From assembly GCA_029834535.1 (NCBI GenBank), contig JAQMWT010000167.1, forward strand, positions 62,001-126,000: a stretch of 64,000 nucleotides of DNA, given 5' to 3'. Below, one piece after another: positions 49,360 to 61,761 of the stretch. Origin of the DNA: Chrysophaeum taylorii (taxonomy: Eukaryota > Sar > Pelagophyceae > Pelagomonadales > Pelagomonadaceae). The position numbers and the translations under genes are program-made. Within the stretch, counting starts at the first letter, position 1; each line of letters opens with the position of its first letter. The notes beneath the pieces are model-generated. The model was not told the origin of the DNA. It searched no databases and was given only the letters and a program-made list of their open reading frames with translations.

Positions 49360-51306
49360 ATGGGCGGCGAAAAGCGATTCAAGACATCCTCCGAGTCGTT
49401 ATCGGGCGGGACTGAGAGCGATAAGAATGAACTCAGCGCGAAAAAGAATAAGTCGAGCTGGTGGTCATCCTCGTTCTTGAATGCGTCGACCCTCAGCACA
49501 GTGGCCGTGGTGGCGTACTTGGGGATGGCCGCGCGTAATTTTTCGACGATGCTGGATCCCCTCGCGCACGTTCCCAAGGAGGTGTGGCAACAGAGCAGGC
49601 GCGTAATGCCTCTGTGGCCGATAAATTCCAACGTGAGCGTGGAGGTGGCCATTTCGAGCCTCGCGACGTTGTCTGCGGACATGATGCGGAACGAGACTGC
49701 TTACAGGCCGACGACAGTCATTGCCTGGCGCGAGAGCGGCTTCCATCTGTCCGACAAGTCGTCGTCATCCGATGGCAAGTCGATATCGCTTGATTTGCAC
49801 TCGGCGTCGCGGCCGCCCGCGGAGCCCGTTGTCGCGACGCGCCATTCGTGGTTGCTTAGCCTCTTTGTCGGAGACGGCAACGAGCCGACGCCGACCCCCC
49901 TCGCGCTCCCCGACGCCGCTTGGGACTCACTCCAAGCGAACGGCACGCTGTACTTGCACGCGGCCGTCTACCTGCAAGGCACGTCGGCGAGATGGCGCGG
50001 CCTCGCCGACAGCGAGATTAAGCGCACGGTGCGGTTGCCGCCGCTCTCGCTTGTAAAGTATGAGCCGCCGCCGACGGGCCGCAAGGCGCTTCCCAAGCGC
50101 AAGCTCCTGGCTGATTTCGGCATCATGATTGGCCCTCCGGCGCCGTGGTCGCCGCCGCCGCCGCCCCCTGGCACGTTCGTAGCCAAGTGGAAGCCGGAGG
50201 CTGCGGTGCGCATGGTCGCAGAGTTCCGGGAATGGCCCGCGGTTATGCAGATGCCGGGCATGGAGCGCATTCGTAGGCGGCTGCCGGGCGGCGGCCGCGT
50301 TGAGTACTATGCGCCACCCACTTTCGCCGACGAGATCGGTCTGACGTCGGACAAGTATGTAGCGCTTAACAACAGTCTCGCCAGTGTCCCTCTTAAGATC
50401 GCGTTCTCGCCCATGAGCTTCGCGAGGTGGCAACTCATGTCTCGCATGGAGGACTCGTTAAGGACGCAGCAGCGCGACTTTGGCTTTACCGACAATGACA
50501 TCGATGACGTTCGACGACTTATCGCGGATACCCAGACCTGGCTCCTCGCCGTAACCATCGTCGCCTCGGCGCTCCACTTGCTCTTCGAGTTTCTGGCATT
50601 CAAGTCAGACATAGAGTTCTGGCGCAACAACAAGAGTCTCACGGGTCTTTCGGCCCGCAGCGTCATCGTCGAGTTAATCAGCCAGTGCGTCGTCCTCGCT
50701 TTTCTCATCGACGAAGGCTCGTCGCTGCTGGTTTCGGTGCCTGCAGCCTTTGGCATCGTCATCCAATGCTGGAAAGTACGCAAGGCGACCGGTCTCACGT
50801 TCGACAGGACGGCTCCCTTTTTCTTAGCGTGCCCTCGCCTCCGCGCAGACGCGGGAGACTCGGTAAGCGATGCGAGCCGCGAACTCCTCGAGACAACGCA
50901 GCGTGTCGATGCTGTCGCGACAACGTATCTCTCTGCCGTCCTGCTCCCACTCGTTTTTGGCTGGGCGCTTAAGACGCTCGTCTACGACGCGCACAAAGGC
51001 TGGTATTCTTGGGCCCTTGGCTCCGCGACCGCCTCTGTCTACACCTTCGGCTTCATCCTCATGACGCCCCAGCTCGCGCTCAACTACACTCTCAAGTCGG
51101 TCTCGCATCTCCCGTGGAAGCTCCTGTGCTACCGCTCAATCAACACCTTTGTGGACGACTTATTTGCTTTCATCATCAAGATGCCGACGATGCACCGCGT
51201 CAGCTGCTTCCGGGACGATCTAGTCTTCCTCATCTACGTGTACCAGCGTCACATTTATCCTGTTGACCTTGCACGCGGCACCGCTGCAGAAGACTGCGCG
51301 CACTGA
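49360..51306 (+). CDS. CLPTM1 family multi-pass membrane protein
   Basis: 648 residues, one exon, starting MGGEKRF; an upstream in-frame extension to 49219 overlaps repeat sequence and is unlikely to be coding. One N-terminal membrane segment is followed by a lumenal domain of about 330 residues. Several transmembrane segments follow from near residue 395. The family signature is nearly perfect: LLFEFLAFKSDIEFWRN near residue 410 and, near the end, WKLLCYRSINTFVDDLFAF then IIKMPTMHRVSCFRDD and IYPVD. CLPTM1 proteins act in the ER/Golgi, trapping receptors in animals; some relatives scramble GPI precursors. The algal role is not known. Confidence 0.92.
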   Translation: MGGEKRFKTSSESLSGGTESDKNELSAKKNKSSWWSSSFLNASTLSTVAVVAYLGMAARNFSTMLDPLAHVPKEVWQQSRRVMPLWPINSNVSVEVAISSLATLSADMMRNETAYRPTTVIAWRESGFHLSDKSSSSDGKSISLDLHSASRPPAEPVVATRHSWLLSLFVGDGNEPTPTPLALPDAAWDSLQANGTLYLHAAVYLQGTSARWRGLADSEIKRTVRLPPLSLVKYEPPPTGRKALPKRKLLADFGIMIGPPAPWSPPPPPPGTFVAKWKPEAAVRMVAEFREWPAVMQMPGMERIRRRLPGGGRVEYYAPPTFADEIGLTSDKYVALNNSLASVPLKIAFSPMSFARWQLMSRMEDSLRTQQRDFGFTDNDIDDVRRLIADTQTWLLAVTIVASALHLLFEFLAFKSDIEFWRNNKSLTGLSARSVIVELISQCVVLAFLIDEGSSLLVSVPAAFGIVIQCWKVRKATGLTFDRTAPFFLACPRLRADAGDSVSDASRELLETTQRVDAVATTYLSAVLLPLVFGWALKTLVYDAHKGWYSWALGSATASVYTFGFILMTPQLALNYTLKSVSHLPWKLLCYRSINTFVDDLFAFIIKMPTMHRVSCFRDDLVFLIYVYQRHIYPVDLARGTAAEDCAH

Positions 51307-52102
51307 TCAGCTCCCCTCGTTTAATTTTATTTGTCTCAACTTCCCTGCTCCAAAAACGACGATAACAATAACAAAAGAAACAACAACAACAACAACAACA
51401 CCCCTCTCCTCCGCTTGCGCTCGCGAGTCTGCGGGGACACCCGTCATGCTGAGCTATCTCATACCCTGGCTGGGGCCATGAGGCGGTCATCATCATCGTC
51501 ATCATCATCATTATCATCAAGAAGCAGACTACGCATGGGTTTCTAGAAATACACCAGATTTTCTTTTAGCCTCATAGGACGATGCCGCCCCGCGAGTAGA
51601 CAGCCGCGCGTGATTCGTGTAGAATCTAGTAACGCGGCCAAAAAGAACAGTGTTCTCGGGCACTGGCCTTTGCGGGCCGGTTCGCGCACCGGTGCAGCAA
51701 GTATCGCGCCAGATCATTCGTTGTGTTCCGCGCAGGGCGAATGGATGCGCCTCGTGTGTTTCGTTCGGTGCTCGTTCGTATTTTTTATGTGGCCCTTCAC
51801 GCTATGGGAACGACGTTGGGCTGGTGAAGAAGGATCGGCCCAGGAGCGGTATAAACCGTCCAACTCGCACAAGGCGACCAGGCAAATGCGGATTCCAGCC
51901 CCAAGAAGTTCCAGAGGATATACCCCCAGGGGGGATTTCGGCACACTCGTTTGATATAGGAAGACTCGCAGGTAGGAGATTCTCAGCACATGCCTGACTA
52001 CTGGTGACCACTACCTCACGAGGGGAATAAATGACTGAGCGGCCATCCGCTTCATCTGACTCGCCACCGGGAAAAGCGCACACGCATAGGCGCTACGGCT
52101 CT
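51307..52102. other. convergent intergenic region
   Basis: Between the CLPTM1 and Lhcr stops. It holds an (AAC)n tract near 51380-51400, a (CAT)n tract near 51488-51520 and otherwise nonrepetitive sequence with no recognised ORF. Confidence 0.5.
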
Positions 52103-52763
52103 TCAAAGTGGGATGTTTTCGAGGCATGGCTTGTGGGTGATGACACCCTGGAGAATCATGCCGGCAGCTGCCCACATCGCAAGGCGACCGTTGGCGATTT
52201 CCTTCATGGCCATGTCTTCGGTGACCTTGAAGCCGATAGGGTTGAAGCCCCAGTCCCCGGGCGCGCGCTTGCCAGTCTCGCGACCTTGCGTAATTGCTAC
52301 ACCCATGATGATCTCGACGATTCCGATGACAAGGAAGGCAGAGGTGATGGCGTTCGGGTGCTCGTCCCACGCGTCCCAGAATACCTACAAACGTGTCATC
52401 CCGTCGCCCCGGAACATGACGTACATCCATTTGCGAGCGGCCTTCGGCGAGCGGCCAGCCGGGCAGAGGGCCAAAAATTTCAACGAAAAGGATGCCCGCC
52501 GTCGCGAGCATGGCCACACGGCCGTGCTTGATTTCGGCCTCGCGCATCCAGTAGAGATCGATTCCGACGTCGTCGATCTCGGACAAGCCCAACGGATCGA
52601 ACCCCACGTCGCCGGCCATAGTACCGTCGAGAAGCTTGGGCTTGGTGAGGAAGGGCAACGCCTTAGACATCTCCGCCGCGCGGACCGTCAGGGCCTGGCC
52701 GCCATTCGGGGTCGTCACGAACCCATAAGCTGCCGGGAGGAGGAGGAAAGCCAGCATCATCAT
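52103..52763 (-). CDS. Lhcr-type chlorophyll a/c-binding light-harvesting protein, two exons
   Basis: Exons on minus 52763-52425 and 52384-52103 (206 aa), intron 40 nt (GTACGT...TTGTAG), phase 0; splicing joins GRSQMD to [10 protein letters not shown]. The leader [16 protein letters not shown] is a bipartite plastid signal with an aromatic residue at the junction. Helix 1 carries the chlorophyll-binding motif [14 protein letters not shown]. Helix 3 has the matching [38 protein letters not shown] and APGDWGFNP are typical of the photosystem-I-associated Lhcr group of red-lineage algae. Three membrane helices are expected. Confidence 0.92.
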
Positions 52764-52965
52764 TTGCGGTCGGCCGGTCACACACACGCCAACAAAGATC
52801 GCTTCAAGCTAATTCCTTACCCTTGCTTCAACCGGATCTCGCTGCAACATAATGACGTCATGAGTCTCTCCTTACTTACCCTCGCCGCTTGTTGTGGCAT
52901 TGGGATTGCGTCATCACCTCAACGTACACGACACAGAGCTTCGTTGCACACGCCGCGGACGCCCG

Positions 52966-55900
52966 ATGTCGCTGTTGCGGCGAGGCAAAAGGCCGTGGAT
53001 TCTACGGAAGTCGATTCGATGCGTCGAAGAAGACGACGCCGTAAGGGACGACGTTGCATACCACATGAAACCGCCCGCGCCCGAACCACCTCGCTCACCC
53101 GAACCATCGCTTGCGGAGGAACCACCACCACACAATTCCGAAAAAAAACGAAGATCCGTCTCGTTGCCGGGTGCCGTCAAGATGATCGCCGCCATCCGAC
53201 GCACTCCGCGCCGCCTTCCGACGACTTCTTCTTCTTCTTCTTCTTCTTCTTCGAAGATAGCGAAAGACGACGACGATGGCGATGTCGTGCCGGTTGACCC
53301 CGAGGCGCAAGCCGCGCTCGAGGCGCAAGCCGCGTTCGAGTCAGCCAGCGACCGGATCTCGCGCGCAAGGACTGCGGGCTGCGTCGTTGAGCACGACTTC
53401 ATGGCAGAGCAACTCGGTCTCAAACTCTCGCTCGTTGGCGGCGGATCTCGCCTTTTCGTGCAAGTTCAATCGACGCGACCACAGAGTGAGGCCCACGGCG
53501 TTATCAAGCCCTCCGACGAGCTTATCGCCGTCAACGGCGATCTCATTTACGGGTGCGTCTCAAAGCGCGCGCTGACTTACATGAGCGCTTGAAGATTCTT
53601 TTATCGTTGGCGCGTAGGATTACGCGAGCGCGGTTTCACGACCTCGTGGTGACGCTCGGCAGGACGACAAAGAGGCCGCTTCGACTAACCTTTGTGCACG
53701 GCCGTCGTAGAGACGAGGCGTTCGCCGAACAGGAGGACCGGCTGTGTAAGGGCGAGGAGGGCAATCCCGTACGGACCCAGCAGTCGTCATTACCGCAGCA
53801 TGCGGCCTCTCAGGACACGCTCCATTTCACCCAGGACCCACTCGAGGAGGTTTTCCGCTGTGCAGAGAAAGAGGCGAGCGAGGCGCGGAGGACGGCGCGG
53901 CGAAGATTTAGCTTGGGAATCACAACGCCCAAGACCACGCGCTTTCAAGACGAAACGGCGAGTTGCGTTTTTGTTACGTTCTGATTCGTGATGCCGGCGC
54001 TCGCAGGCGCGATCGAAGCTGAACACGTATCTCCGCGAGTACTTAGAGATTTTGAAGCAGGACGGCTCCGCCTTTGTGTTCAAAATCGTGAGTGGGCAGA
54101 AGATTCCCTTCACGCTGGCGCTGGCGACCTACGAGAGCTCAGATCGCAAATTTGTTGTTGTCAAAAAGTCGGACACTCGGCTGCAGCAAACGAGGAGCGG
54201 CTCGGACGAGCAGCAACCGCAACTTGGCGACGAGCTCTTCGTCTCGTGGGACGGCACTCTCGTTGTCGATCCGACGTCTACTTTCGTCACAACATTGCAA
54301 TACTCACTCACGACGGCGCTTCGTCCAATGGAGCTGACGTTCCTGCGCTTCCACGCCCCACCAATTTCAGCAAAGTTCCCACAAAAGGCAATGCCAGCAC
54401 CTGCGCCGACGCCTACGCCGCTGACGACAAAAAAGAAGGCTGTGAAGCGCCGTTCGTCGACCACAAAATCCTCCGCGAGCCCGTCAACAACGCCGACATC
54501 CACAAAAGGGACCAAGAAATCCAAGCAGGCAATAAAAACGGCAGCTACCGACGAGAGCACCCCAGAAACCAATTTGCGGAAAAAAAAGTCGCGCTCGAGC
54601 TCCACGACAACAGCCCGCAAGAAGTCCTCGTCGAAATTCGGGAAAAATGCAAGCGACTCACGAGGTGACGGCGGGAATGAGTGCCCTGGTGAGGGAACTC
54701 CGCCGACTCCACCTCAAACGATGGAGGAGACCGCTCGCGCCCTTTTCCCCGGATTTTTTTCTTCCCATGAGAAGATCACGGAACGTGCCGCGGCGACACC
54801 GGCTACGGACGACAACCAGAGAAAGGGCGAGCAACCGCCGAGCTCTGGCGGCTCTCTTTTCTCGCGCTTGTTCTCAGAGAACACGGGACAAGTCGGAACT
54901 GGCGATGCGCGCGGCAAAGACGAAAATCGAATAGATGATCCGCAGCAGGACCCTGGAACCTTCCTCTTCTCACGCTTATTCCCTCCTGAGCAGACGCGAG
55001 ACAATGAAAGAGAGGACGTCACTTCGAGGTATAGCACTGGTGGAAACCAGGCCGCCTCAACCGGAGCCGCAAGTGCTCAGACGTCGGATGGCCTGCAAGA
55101 GACGCTAGCGATCGAAGAGGTAGAGGATGAGGGACGAGCTTCATTTTCCAGCGTTGGCGATCGCACACCGACGTCCTCAAGCTTTCTTCCTGGAGAATTA
55201 AAAGGAGACATGGGCGAAGAATCTGATCAATACTTTCTAAAAAATGAGGGTGATGATGACCCCGACCCACCCGCACCCTTCGGTTCTATTGATATGCTCG
55301 ACGTTTCCGAGGCGGTTCCGGAATTGGAAAATGTCGAAGAATATGATGATGGCGGCAACGTGGCCACAGATGATGGTCTGAATCATGTTCCTTCAATCCA
55401 ACCCCAGACATGCTGGGTTTACGACGATGAGGAACTCGAGGCGGTACCGGCAGTAGAAGATGAGCCAACCATCCTCGCGTCTGTGTATGATGCGCCTGGC
55501 GGTGGCAGCGCAGCCGCCTCCGAGTCGGGTGAGAGAGTCGTTGATAAAAGCGACGACGAGGACTCAAACATTCGTGTGTGTGTGTCCAGTCCTCCATTTC
55601 ATCCACCTACGAAGATAGAACCTCCAGATGACGAGGCTTCCGGCTTTGAATTTGCCGATATTCCAGACGATGGTAAAGATATTTCAGACTTTGAGGACGA
55701 TCCAGAGCACGAGGAAACCATGGCGCGTGATAGTAGTTCGGACGACGGCATACCCATCTCGCCCTTCCCGCCGACACCACAGCAGTCAGATGGGAATCTC
55801 AGCTTCATAGCCTCGCAGAAGACAGAAGAGCTTGCGAAGCCAGCAGAGAAATCGAGTCATACGTCGACGGATTCGCAGGACTTTTGGGACTATTGGTCGT

Positions 55901-58900
55901 TTGCCACAGCCAGTTCATTTCCTGTAGTCGCTTCGCCTGCTAAGAGTGAACCTAAGGACACGTTGACTTCTACCACCACCGACGCTGCTCAACGCTCCGA
56001 GGACAACAATGACGACTGGCATCTGTACTCAATCACGTCTCCGACCGGCGAACGAATCAAACACCCATCAGTTAGAGACCGAGCAGGGAAACTCAACGAG
56101 CGCGTTTTTGAGAAACAGACTAAGCACCAAAAAGACGCCAGATTCTGGTCGATGCTCTATGATCGCCGCGAGTCTTCGAGTACCGGCCTCGATTCCAGCT
56201 TGCTCTTTATGACAGGACATGCTAAAGTCCTCGCTGGTGACCCAGGCGGCGATATAGTGAACGCTAGCACTGCAGTGCCGCAGGCCAAGCCGCTGACACA
56301 TGTTCGCGACAGAGCAATAGTTCTTGATTCCAAGGTGCGGTGCAAGGATGAGCGAGGAGTCGATGGTCCTCGTGCCGCCACTCGCACCTCGGCAGGGTCT
56401 CTAAGCGCCGATCTGCTCCAAAAATTTCAACGACCTGCACATGACGAAATCGCATTTTCACGTGGTGAGAAGCCTGCCTCCGCAACTGAAAGTACAGCAC
56501 ACTCTCGCGAAGTATTTGAGTCGGGGGCAGAGCTCAAGGGAATGTTTGAAGCGGCCAATGTGCGCGTTGCGGACCTTAACGAACTCCCCTGCAAGAGCAT
56601 TGATGACGATGACACTACCCTGCGAATATCGGAAGGTAGCGGCGTTACAATACACGACAGCAGCACCTTGATAATGCCCGATGACGACACGGGTGACCTA
56701 CGACTTTCGGATGGTAGCGGTGCCCCCATACACGATAGCAGCACGCTGTTGGCGAGCGAGGACGACGCAAAAAACGTGCGATCGACTGGGCGCAGTTCTG
56801 TGCTGTTCGCCAGCAGTGCGATGATGGCACCTGATGATGATGTGAGCAGCGTGCGTAGCTCTGATCGCAGCAGACCAGTCGCCGCGAGCACCTCAACGAA
56901 ACCCAGTGCCGACACGACCAGCCAGTGTGCGGCTGATGATCATGCGAATCCTCGAAAGGAAGTGGGCGGCTCATCCACAGAGAAGAAAGACGATTTGAGC
57001 AGCGTTCGAAGCTCTGAGCACAGCACGCCAATTGCCGAAAGCACCACCGTGACAAAATGCAGTGCCGGCGCAAGCAAGCACCAAGCGGTTACAGATTGTA
57101 CTGGTCGTCGAAAGAATGAACTGAGCGCATTGTGTAAGAAACGCAACGATGTTAGCAGCCCCCCAAGCGATGAAGAACGCACTAGACCAATCGCCGTTAG
57201 TGCCGCCTTTCTGTCGCCCAGTACCGACGCTAGACGCCCGTGGCCGGCTGACGTCCGTGCTGATGGTCAAAAAGACGAATGCATCGCTATGATTGAGGAT
57301 GATTGCAACGCGAGCAGCCAACGAAGAAGTCCTGAATGCAGCAGACCAACTGTCACGAGTATCGTGTCGACAGCGCCCGGTGCCGTCGGAAACAGCCAGC
57401 GGTTGGCTGGCGACGGTGCTGATTGTCAAAAGGACGAGTGCAGCGCGTTGACGAGGAACAGCGAGGATGTGATCAGCCAGCAAATCTTTGGAGCGAGGAA
57501 CCCGATGACAAAACCCAGTGCCGACGCGAGCAGCCAGCGGGGAGGCGATGGTGGTGATGTTTATAAAAAGGATTCAAATGGAACATTGACGAAGAAGATC
57601 GATGATGAGAGCAGCCTACGGAGCTCTGAATGCCACAGACCAATTGTCGCGAGCATTACTGTGATAGAATCCGGTGCCGAGGCAAGCAATCACCAAGCGG
57701 CTATGGATTGTGCTGATCGTCGAAAAGACGAACTGGGCCCATTGTGTTGTACAATCCACGATGTAAGCGGCCTACCAAGCTCTGGAGGACGCACTAGACC
57801 AATCGCCGCTAGTACCGTCTTACCGTCGCCCAGTACCGACGCGGGCACCAAGAGTGCGGCTGATGTCCGTGCAAATCATCAAAAGGATGGAGGCAGCACT
57901 TTGATTAAGGATAGTGGCAATGCAAGCAGCCTACGAAGAAGCCCTGAACACAGCAGTGCAGTTGCCACAAGTACAATGTTAAGAGCTCCCAGTGCTGTCG
58001 CAAGCAGCCAGCGAATGGCTGACCACGGTGCCGATTGTCTAAAGGAAGAACGCAGCGCGTTGACTAGGAATAGTGAAGATGTGACCAGCCAACAAAGCTC
58101 TGGACGCAGCGGACCATTCACAGCGAGAACTACAATGACGAATCCCAGTGCGGATGCGAGCAGCATGCGGGCGGTCGATGACGGTGATGATCTTAAAAGG
58201 GACGCCGGTGGCTCATTGATGAAGAAGAGCTACAATGCAAGAAACCCTGAAGGCAGTAGACCAACCGCCATGAATACTGCGATGTGTAAACCCAGTGCAG
58301 ACGCGAGCAGCAAGCGGCTGCCTGATGAGGGTACTGATCGGAAGGTTGAAGGCATCGCGTTGTGCAAGAATACCGCCGATACGAGCTGCCTACAAAGAAG
58401 TTCTGAATGCAAAGAGCGAAGTGTCGCTAGTACCATGTTGATGACGCCCAGTGCCGACGGTATTTACCAGCGTGCACCTGATGATCGTACTGTTCGAAAG
58501 GGCGAAATCAACGAATTGACTGATAAAGGCGACGATGCAAGCGGCCTACGAAGAAGGTCTGAACGCGACGAAGCAGGCGCCGCTAGTGCCAACTTAATGG
58601 TACCTAGTGCCGATACAAGCAACCGGCGAACGGCTCATGATGGCTTTTATAGAAAGGATGAGCGCAGCGAGTGTGCAAAGAATGGAAGTGATCCGAGCCA
58701 CCTACGAGGAAATTCTGAGTGCAACAGACAAATAGCAGCCATTAGCACCACATTGACGGAACCCAGAGCCGGTGAAAGCAGCAAGCGGGCGGCTGATCAC
58801 AGCATGGAACGTCCAATGTTGACCAAGAAAAACATTCTAGATTTGAGCGATATGAGATTATCCGAATGCAGCACATCAATCGCTGATAGCACCATATTGA

Positions 58901-59751
58901 CGAAGACAAGTGCCTACACGACAAAGCAGCGCACGGCTGAAGACGGAGCTAATCGAAATGATAGTGACGATACCTCAAGCCTACATGGGTCTGAACACAC
59001 TGGTGGTTCACAAGGTGAGAGAAGCGCGTCGTTGGCGGCATTTGACGATGCGAACAGTATACGAGAATCAGAACACAGCGGAGCACAGAAAGACAACATC
59101 CGCGATCAGTTGACTACCGATGCTAACTCGGGCGAATTTCGACGCTTAGAAGGCAGCGACCTGCTTGTGGGCGATGAAAGCAGCACGACGTTAACTCTAG
59201 CTCACATCGACGGGTACACGAGCAATGCACGGCGCCTCTCGAAACGTGCGCAGACCGCACAGAGTCAGACTGACGACTTCCAGCCTTCAAGCAACGAATA
59301 TGATCGAGCTTCAGATGACAACGAAGCCATCAAGATATTCGATAGTAGCTCTCTCATCCGGGTCTCAGTTGACGAAGATGGTGCTCGCCCGGCTGACTTT
59401 GAGGGCAACCACTTCAAATCGGTGTACAGAGAAAGCGAAGGCTACATTGTCCGTCGCGATCCTGTTTCTGGTGAAGAGGAACAAACGGGGCCAGTTCCTT
59501 GGCTGACGGTCAATTTCGAAAAGGACGATGACGGGTCTCCTCCTGAACAGCCTCTGTTTTACCGTGTTCAAGAGAGATCTGCTCCCCTCGTTAGCGGTGT
59601 CCCTCTTGCAAGAGTCGTCACCACGCCCCCTTCTTGGTTCGACCGCATGTTCAAGTTCGCAGTTTGCTGTTCGACAATCGAGGACCAAAACTCCTTAGGA
59701 GCGCAGCCACCTGTCGACTTAGATCCTGTAGGGCCTCGGCACTTTGACTAA
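52966..59751 (+). CDS. PDZ-domain protein with a very long acidic Ser/Thr-rich repeat region
   Basis: Proposed exons 52966-53552, 53618-53966 and 54007-59751 (2,226 aa), introns 65 nt (GTGCGT...CGTAG) and about 40 nt. The first splice completes a PDZ domain: LGLKLSLVGGGSRLFVQVQ ... IKPSDELIAVNGDLIYG joined to ITRARFHDLVVTLGR. A second PDZ-like region may follow after the 40-nt intron (KIVSGQKIPFTLALATY, DELFVSWDG). Then come Lys/Ser-rich, acidic and repeat regions with no other domain. A signal-peptide-like frame (MSLSLLTLAACCGIGIASS, ATG 52860) just upstream may be a further exon. Probably a scaffold; ligand unknown. Confidence 0.65.
56837..59100 (+). repeat. degenerate protein-coding repeats of about 45-52 codons, some 15 units
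   Basis: Units begin DDVSS- or DDLSS-like, continue RSSE(C/H)..RP(I/T)A.ST and PSADASS, and end with a basic KK/KD segment. Units near 56992, 57150, 57300 and 57460 match those near 57601, 57765, 57910 and 58075 better than their neighbours, a higher-order repeat of about 610 bp. Confidence 0.7.
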
Positions 59752-60663
59752 AATAAACCCCCTGTCTGTAGCTTGTGTTCAATAGCCCTATCGTGCTACC
59801 CTCGCCGGGGCATTTCCACCGAAGCACGCATGATGTACGGAGGCCCGGAAAATGGCAAATCTCCTCGTGCTAGACGTAAAGCTCGGTGGCTAAAAGCTTG
59901 TCTAAAGCGGGTATGTCTTCGAATAGTTAGTTGGTCAGTAAGTTGTGCACGCTTATACCTCTCACTTTAACACGTGCTTCTCCCTTTGCACTTCTTTCCT
60001 GTTTCCATTTGCCAACCTCCTCGCTCCTCTCGCTCCATTTTCCTCCCGTCCACGCTCCCTCCTCCTGTCTTTTTGAGCATGGCAGTTGTTCTTTTTGTTC
60101 GCCAGCGATCATCCATTCTAGCTTTATGCTATGAAACGTAAATCGCAGCACGTGCCATACATTTCAGACAAGCGCCATAAGTTTTTCAGGGCGATGCGGT
60201 CGTATGCCGTGATAACGCAATCTAACGACATGTCATCAGCATCCACTGTAAAATCGACGAGGATGGCAGCCAGCAATCGTTATGACCAGCACCGTGGGAG
60301 AGCAGAAAAACATCACACCCGCAAATCGAGTACAAGTGGTGAGTAGAGAGAGGGGAAGTCAATCAGTCTTACAAAGCTGCTCTCGCAAGCACAAGATGAT
60401 GAAGCATTAGCCACAAACAAAGCTCTGTCAGGTTGTCATCATCAAAGCAGGATGTGGGCATGTACTCAAAAGAGTGTGAAGCGACTCGGAAGAAAACCAG
60501 GACGGCGACAACAACGACACGTGCCGTCAGGGACGACAAACCAGCAGGCAGCAGAACGCTACCTGGCAGAGCGTTGCCTGATGGGAAATTGCGCCAAGAG
60601 AAATAAAACTTACCAGGCGCGTACCATGAAGGACTTACACGTTGCTGCAAACAAGAGATGTTC

Positions 60664-60810
60664 AGACAAGCAAAGGCAGAGGGTGGACATCCTCAGAATC
60701 AAATGCACGATCAGACAAGCAAAGGCAGAGGGTAGACATCCTCAGAATCAAATGCACGATCAGACAAGCAAAGGCAGAGGGTAGACATCCTCAGAATCAA
60801 ATGCACGATC
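60664..60810. repeat. 49-bp tandem repeat, three near-identical copies
   Basis: Units at 60664, 60713 and 60762, each starting AGACAAGCAAAGGCAGAGGG, differing by one base (TGG/TAG) in the first copy. No spacers, so not a CRISPR. Confidence 0.9.
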
Positions 60811-61558
60811 GCATGCAACCCCAAGTTTTGCGAGCGAAGTTGAGCAAAACCCTTGAAAAGAACGACGCTGCTCGAAGGTGACAAACCAGCGCCAATGACA
60901 GAAATTCATACATGATGGGTCATCCGCGTCCGACCAAGCACCGCGAGGCCATCGGCAAGATGCTGGATCCATGCATTCGACGAAGGTGATATGGACAGAG
61001 GGATTTCGGCGTTCGGGTTGACCACGCAACCATGCGAGATTACATGAGCCAAAGTGCACAGCAAGGTGCGGAGTGAAGTGGGCAATGTCATCCCAAATAT
61101 CGCCAGACGCAACCTATTGTCGTCAATAACCCAGAATGAGGGATTGCAGAAAGGGAGAAACAGAAGCATGACGCTCGGTATCCGTGGCGTTGCCGTTTCG
61201 CATGCGAGGCGGAAAAAAAAAAGAGACCCCGAGTAGGAAAAGAAGATGTGGGGACTTGGTTCGGAGGCAGTGCCACAAAGACCGTCGCTGCTATCGATTA
61301 CGGGATAATGCGAGCCCGCCACAATGCTAATGCAGAAGAGTGACTCGGCGCAAAGCGCGTTGTGTATGCCATGCGCAAGCGCAGAGGACACACCCATGGC
61401 TAAGAGTAACTCTCAAGCCACGAGCGCATAGTTTGTTCGTAAGTTACACACGTTTGATTTCGTCGACTCGCTAGCCGCGCGCGCGATGGAGGACGGTGCC
61501 TTCTGAACCTGCGCCTTGCGAGGGCATTCGTCCTCCCGGCGTAGGTTCGCACCTATTC

Positions 61559-61691
61559 GCCTCCCTGGCGGGCCGGTTGGAAGCCGGAACGTTCGCAGCG
61601 GGAAGGGCCATGGCCGGGGGATGCAGAAGGAGACGTTAACGAGGAGATGGTTGTCAATCAAATCGCGGGCGGCGTCGCATGGCGACAGGCG
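61559..61691 (+). mobile_element. SINE head fragment
   Basis: Matches the first half of the SINE at 7045 (TGGCGGGCCGGTTGG, GCCGGAACGTTCGCAG, GGTTGTCA, TCGCATGGCGAC) with substitutions, and lacks the hairpins and TTAG tail. It lies 70 bp upstream of the carotenoid-isomerase-like gene. Confidence 0.6.
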
Positions 61692-61761
61692 TCAATCTTC
61701 CCTGACGCTCCATTGAGCGCCCCCCGTCCCTTTTCCCCTGTGGTTCTGATACTGGCTGCGT

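Larger units (their letters stand above)
59752..61761. other. intergenic, no recognised gene
   Basis: Two kb with lower GC than the genes. It contains a 49-bp tandem repeat and a SINE fragment (both listed separately). Small frames such as minus 60906-61397 have no recognisable domain. Confidence 0.5.

Noticed and set aside
60664-60810. Possible CRISPR-like array
   Set aside because: The 49-bp units abut without spacers and the genome is eukaryotic.
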